Assembly (NCBI GenBank): GCA_900550525.1
Contig: URSN01000093.1
Location: 1-7,526, forward strand
Source of the DNA: an uncultured Eubacteriales bacterium
Lineage (GTDB): Bacteria; Bacillota; Clostridia; Christensenellales; CAG-138
Direction of reading: 5' to 3'
Length of the DNA: 7,526 nucleotides
The translations under genes were made by a program, and so were the position numbers. The notes beneath the pieces were generated by a model, which was given only the letters and a program-made list of their open reading frames with translations, searched no databases and had not been told where the DNA came from. This document shows positions 5,179 through 7,526 of this stretch, one piece after another. Numbering within the stretch: the stretch's first letter is position 1; each line of letters opens with the position of its first letter.

Positions 5179-6039
5179 TCACCCCTGCATGAGCTGGTCG
5201 TAGAGGCGCTGCAATTCGGCGGCGGTATAATACTCGATGGTGATGCGGCCCTTCTTCTCGTCGCCCGCGATAAGCACGCGCGTGCCCAGCCGCTCGCGCA
5301 GCGCGCGCTCGGCCGCGGCCAGGTCGCCGCTGTGCGGGGCGGGCGCGGGGCGCTTCTTCGGCTGCGCCTGTGCGCGCAGGTTGCGCACGCGCGATTCGAG
5401 CGCGCGCACGGAATAGCCCATGCGCACGCACTCGTCCGCGAGCTTTTTCTGCTGCGCCGCATCCTCCACGGCGGCGAGCGCGCGGCCGTGCCCGGCCGAG
5501 AGCGTCCCATCGCGCACGAGCTCGAGCACGACTTTTTCCAGCCCCAGCAGGCGCAGCGCATTGGCGAAGGCCGGCCGGCTCTTGCCCAGCCGCGCGGAGA
5601 CCTCCTCCTGCGTCAGGTCGTGCTGCTGCATCAGAAAGCGGATGGCCGCCGCCTCCTCGATCGGGTTGAGGTCCTCGCGCTGGAGGTTCTCGATCAGGGC
5701 GACCTCCTGCATCTTCGCATCGTCATATTCCACCGCGAGCGCGGGCACCGCCGCGAGCCCCGCAAGGCGCGCCGCGCGAAAGCGCCTTTCGCCCGCGACG
5801 ATGGTATAGCGGCCGCCGTTCGGCTTGACCAGCAGCGGCTGCACCACGCCGTGCACGCGGATGGAATCCGCCAGCTCCCGCAGCGCCGCCTCGTCGAAGC
5901 TCTTGCGCGGCTGCGCGCGGTTGGTATCGATGTCCCGCACGCTGATCTCCAGCACGCGCCCGGCCTCCGCCTGCGGCGCGGCGTACGGCTCGAGCAGCGC
6001 GTCCAGCCCGCGCCCAAGTCCCTTTTTCATGCCTGCCAT
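5179..6039 (-). CDS. parB: ParB/Spo0J chromosome-partitioning protein (CTP-dependent DNA clamp)
   Basis: This encodes 286 aa, close to B. subtilis Spo0J (282 aa). ParB binds parS, hydrolyses CTP, slides as a clamp, recruits SMC to the origin region and stimulates the ParA ATPase. Visible parts in order: the ParA-stimulating N-terminus KKGLGRGLDALL (5-16); the CTP-binding domain with GERRFRAA (83-90) and ALIENLQREDLNPIEEA (114-130); the helix-turn-helix TQEEVSARLGKSRPAFANALRLL (143-165) with LSAGHGRAL (180-188); a Lys/Pro/Ala linker (about 225-238); and a C-terminal dimerisation domain ending YDQLMQG. The ATG at 6039 is 6 bases after AGGAGG. The next ATG (6030), giving MKKGLGRGL, is a less well spaced alternative. 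It lies 23 bases after parA, so the two form an operon. Three parS sites nearby are its expected targets. All key motifs are intact. Confidence 0.97.
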   Translation of the reverse strand: MAGMKKGLGRGLDALLEPYAAPQAEAGRVLEISVRDIDTNRAQPRKSFDEAALRELADSIRVHGVVQPLLVKPNGGRYTIVAGERRFRAARLAGLAAVPALAVEYDDAKMQEVALIENLQREDLNPIEEAAAIRFLMQQHDLTQEEVSARLGKSRPAFANALRLLGLEKVVLELVRDGTLSAGHGRALAAVEDAAQQKKLADECVRMGYSVRALESRVRNLRAQAQPKKRPAPAPHSGDLAAAERALRERLGTRVLIAGDEKKGRITIEYYTAAELQRLYDQLMQG

Positions 6040-6062
6040 GCGTTCCCTCCTGTCGTGCCGCG

Positions 6063-6830
6063 TCACGCGTCCGCGCGCGCCATCAGCTCGCGCGCGAGCG
6101 CCTCGTAGGCGGCGGCGCCGCTGCTGCGCGGCGCATAGCGGATGATCGGCAGCCCGAACGAGGGCGCCTCGCTCAGCCGCACGCTGCGCGGGATGATCGT
6201 CTCGTACACCTTGTTGCGGAAGAACTTCTTGACCTCCTCCACCACCTGCACCGAGAGGTTCGTGCGCGAATCGAACATGGTGAGCACCACGCCCTCCACG
6301 TCGAGCGCCGGGTTGAGGTTGCGCCGCACGAGGCGCACCGTGTTCATCAGCTGCGAGAGGCCCTCGAGCGCGTAAAACTCGCACTGGATGGGCACCAGCA
6401 GCGTATCCGCCGCGTTGAGCGCGTTGAGCGTGAGCAGCCCGAGCGAGGGCGGGCAGTCGATGAACACAAAGTCGTACGCGCCGCGCACGGCGGCAAGGGC
6501 GTTCTTGAGCACCTGCTCGCGCGCCATGCGCGTGACCAGCTCCACCTCCGCGCCGGCCAGCTCGATGTTCGCCGGGACGAGCCGGAGCGTGTCCAGCATG
6601 GTCGGGCGCACCGCGTCCGAGAGCGGCAGGTCGTTGATGAACACGTCGTAGATGGAGCTCTCGAGCGCGTTCTTGTCCACGCCGAGGCCGCTGGTCGCGT
6701 TGCCCTGCGGGTCCGCGTCGATGAGCAGCGTGCGCCGCCCGGCGTCCGCCACGCACGCGGCGAGGTTGACGGACGTGGTCGTCTTGCCCACGCCGCCCTT
6801 CTGGTTTGCAATGGCGATGATCCTGGCCAT
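6063..6830 (-). CDS. parA: ParA/Soj chromosome-partitioning ATPase
   Basis: This encodes 255 aa, the size of B. subtilis Soj (253 aa). It is an ATP-dependent dimerising, non-specific DNA-binding ATPase; with ParB it separates origins, and in B. subtilis it also regulates DnaA and sporulation entry. The deviant Walker A box KGGVGKTT is at 11-18 with the signature Lys11. Walker A' is LLIDADPQGN (35-44) and Walker B is FVFIDCPPSLG (121-131) with Asp125. The conserved block IPRSVRLSEAPSFGLPI (213-229) includes the Arg residues used for DNA binding in Soj. There is no N-terminal extension or helix-turn-helix, so it is the small chromosomal type (Ib-like length but Soj-like sequence), not a plasmid Ia ParA. 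The ATG at 6830 is preceded by GGGAGG with a 5-base gap. It has its own promoter 30 bases upstream and is followed closely by parB. Confidence 0.97.
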   Translation of the reverse strand: MARIIAIANQKGGVGKTTTSVNLAACVADAGRRTLLIDADPQGNATSGLGVDKNALESSIYDVFINDLPLSDAVRPTMLDTLRLVPANIELAGAEVELVTRMAREQVLKNALAAVRGAYDFVFIDCPPSLGLLTLNALNAADTLLVPIQCEFYALEGLSQLMNTVRLVRRNLNPALDVEGVVLTMFDSRTNLSVQVVEEVKKFFRNKVYETIIPRSVRLSEAPSFGLPIIRYAPRSSGAAAYEALARELMARADA

Positions 6831-6858
6831 GCCATCCTCCCGTTCATTTGTTCCCTTT

Positions 6859-6887
6859 ATTATACGGGAAGCGCCGCCGCTTTTCAA
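6859..6887 (-). promoter_or_regulatory. parAB promoter (SigA type)
   Basis: On the minus strand TTGAAA (6887-6882), 17 bases, then TATAAT (6864-6859): a near-consensus housekeeping promoter. Transcription would start near 6852, giving a leader of about 22 bases. The spacer contains a 14-base inverted repeat, AAGCG-n4-CGCTT (6869-6882). The perfect parS site ends 9 bases upstream of the -35 box, at roughly -45 to -60. Confidence 0.8.
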
Positions 6888-6895
6888 CCCGCCCC

Positions 6896-6913
6896 ATGTT
6901 TCACGTGAAACAT
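6896..6913. promoter_or_regulatory. parS site 3, perfect consensus, upstream of the parAB promoter
   Basis: ATGTTTCACGTGAAACAT is an 18-base perfect palindrome containing the exact 16-base consensus TGTTTCACGTGAAACA (6897-6912). It lies 9 bases past the spmB stop codon and directly upstream of the -35 box of parAB, so ParB bound here could affect transcription of its own operon. It lacks the GC-rich extension and T-run of the other two sites. Confidence 0.95.
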
Positions 6914-6922
6914 CGCCCGCCT

Positions 6923-7423
6923 TCAGCGGCACAGCAGCAGCGCCGTCAGCACCCCCGCGGCCATCGCCGCGAGCGAGACGGGCACGGCAAAGCGCGTGCG
7001 CCGCACGCCCACCGCCCCGAAATACAGCGCGACCTCGTAGAAGATCGTCTCCGAACTGCCCATGAGCACGCTCGCCGTGTATCCCACGCCGGAGTCCGGC
7101 CCGTGGCTCTCGAACAGGTCGGCCAGCGCCGCCATCGCCGCGCTGCCGGAGAACGGCCGCAGCAGCAGCAGCGGCAGCAGCTCCGCGTCCATGCCCACCG
7201 CCCCGCACGCGGGCGCGAGCAGCTCCGTCAGCCGGGCGATCAGCCCGCTGTCGCGCAGCGTGCGGATGGCGATGAGCATCGCCGCAAGGTACGGCAGTAC
7301 CTTCAGCAGCACGGGCAGCCCCTCCGCCGCGCCCGCCACGAACGCCTCGTACACGTCCACGCGGCGCACAAGGCCGTATACCATCACCGCCGCGAACAGC
7401 AGCGGCAGCAGCGCCGCGCTCAT
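6923..7423 (-). CDS. spmB: Spore maturation protein B (SpmB)
   Basis: This encodes 166 aa, slightly shorter than B. subtilis SpmB (178 aa). SpmA and SpmB are nucleoside-recognition (Gate) domain membrane proteins needed for full spore-core dehydration and heat resistance; their exact transport role is not settled. Hydrophobic segments lie at about 4-19, 36-54, 79-90, 112-138 and 145-165. The family motifs RPFSGSAAMAAL (89-100) and YTASVLMGSSETIFYEVALYFG (115-136) are present. The ATG at 7423 overlaps the spmA stop as ATGA, which argues for translational coupling and for this start over the open frame extending to 7495, whose translation is a low-complexity Arg/Ala stretch. The SD is weak (GGACGG), as expected for a coupled gene. 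I see no terminator after it, so the spmAB transcript may run on into parAB. Confidence 0.92.
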   Translation of the reverse strand: MSAALLPLLFAAVMVYGLVRRVDVYEAFVAGAAEGLPVLLKVLPYLAAMLIAIRTLRDSGLIARLTELLAPACGAVGMDAELLPLLLLRPFSGSAAMAALADLFESHGPDSGVGYTASVLMGSSETIFYEVALYFGAVGVRRTRFAVPVSLAAMAAGVLTALLLCR

Positions 7424-7526
7424 GCCGCCGTCCGCGCCCGCTGCGCCCCGGCGCGCCCCGGCGCGCGCCGCCCGCCGCGCGTGCAGGCAAGGCACAGCGC
7501 CACGGCCACCGCCGTGCTCACCGCCG
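7420..7526 (-). CDS. spmA: 3' end of spmA (partial)
   Basis: Only the last 34 codons are visible (frame starting at 7524, stop TGA at 7422-7420). They read as the end of a hydrophobic helix (AVSTAVAVALCLACT) followed by an Arg/Ala-rich tail ending RARTAA. The identity rests on position: spmA directly precedes spmB in spore formers and here overlaps it by four bases (ATGA). The C-terminal helix fits, but the visible part alone would not identify the protein. It is cut by the window edge. Confidence 0.65.
   Translation of the reverse strand, partial: AVSTAVAVALCLACTRGGRRAPGRAGAQRARTAA

Noticed and set aside
6040..6756. ParB extended to a 525-residue protein
   Set aside because: The extension is the off-frame shadow of parA; AGGAGG immediately before 6039 fixes the start.
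6831..7490. ParA extended to a 475-residue fusion starting at 7490
   Set aside because: The frame is merely open upstream. The ATG at 6830 has a good SD and a promoter, and the protein there begins with the normal Soj N-terminus.

Overview
This is a very GC-rich window (the base composition is visibly G/C-dominated almost throughout) that most likely comes from an endospore-forming, monoderm Firmicute of class Clostridia. The evidence is a spmA-spmB spore-maturation pair, a SpoIID/LytB-domain secreted protein, a LytR-CpsA-Psr (LCP) wall-polymer ligase, strong Shine-Dalgarno sequences of the AGGAGG type, and Spo0J-type parS sites with the Bacillus/Clostridium consensus. A finer placement (for example a GC-rich Christensenellales-like lineage) is only a guess.

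Layout, left to right. Positions 1-311 appear non-coding: an 18-base poly-T run at the edge and a decayed direct repeat with a 59-base period. At 312-1709 (minus) is a secreted SpoIID/LytB-domain protein. A 418-base divergent intergenic region follows, with an extended -10 promoter at each end. At 2128-3159 (plus) is an LCP-family protein, then a candidate terminator, then at 3331-4104 (plus) a classical short-chain dehydrogenase. Positions 4105-4452 are a repeat-rich, C-rich intergenic stretch with the first parS site. At 4453-4935 (minus) is a GNAT acetyltransferase of clearly lower GC content. A second parS site lies at 5073-5088. ParB/Spo0J (5179-6039) and ParA/Soj (6063-6830) are on the minus strand. 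The parA promoter and a perfect 18-base palindromic parS site follow, then spmB (6923-7423) and the 3' end of spmA (from 7420 to the window edge), also on the minus strand.

The right half is a chromosome-segregation and sporulation block. ParB loads at the three parS sites within 2.7 kb and works with the ParA ATPase to organise and separate replication origins; SpmA/SpmB act in the developing spore. The left half is cell-envelope related: the SpoIID-like protein probably acts on peptidoglycan glycan strands, and the LCP protein probably attaches anionic polymers to the wall.

The most notable structure is that two of the three parS sites lie inside a directly repeated module of about 65 bases. 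In each copy the palindrome is extended into a GC-rich imperfect stem followed by five T's, a terminator-like geometry. The two copies bracket the compositionally foreign GNAT gene. The third parS is the exact consensus and sits directly upstream of the -35 box of the parAB promoter, between it and the spmB stop codon.
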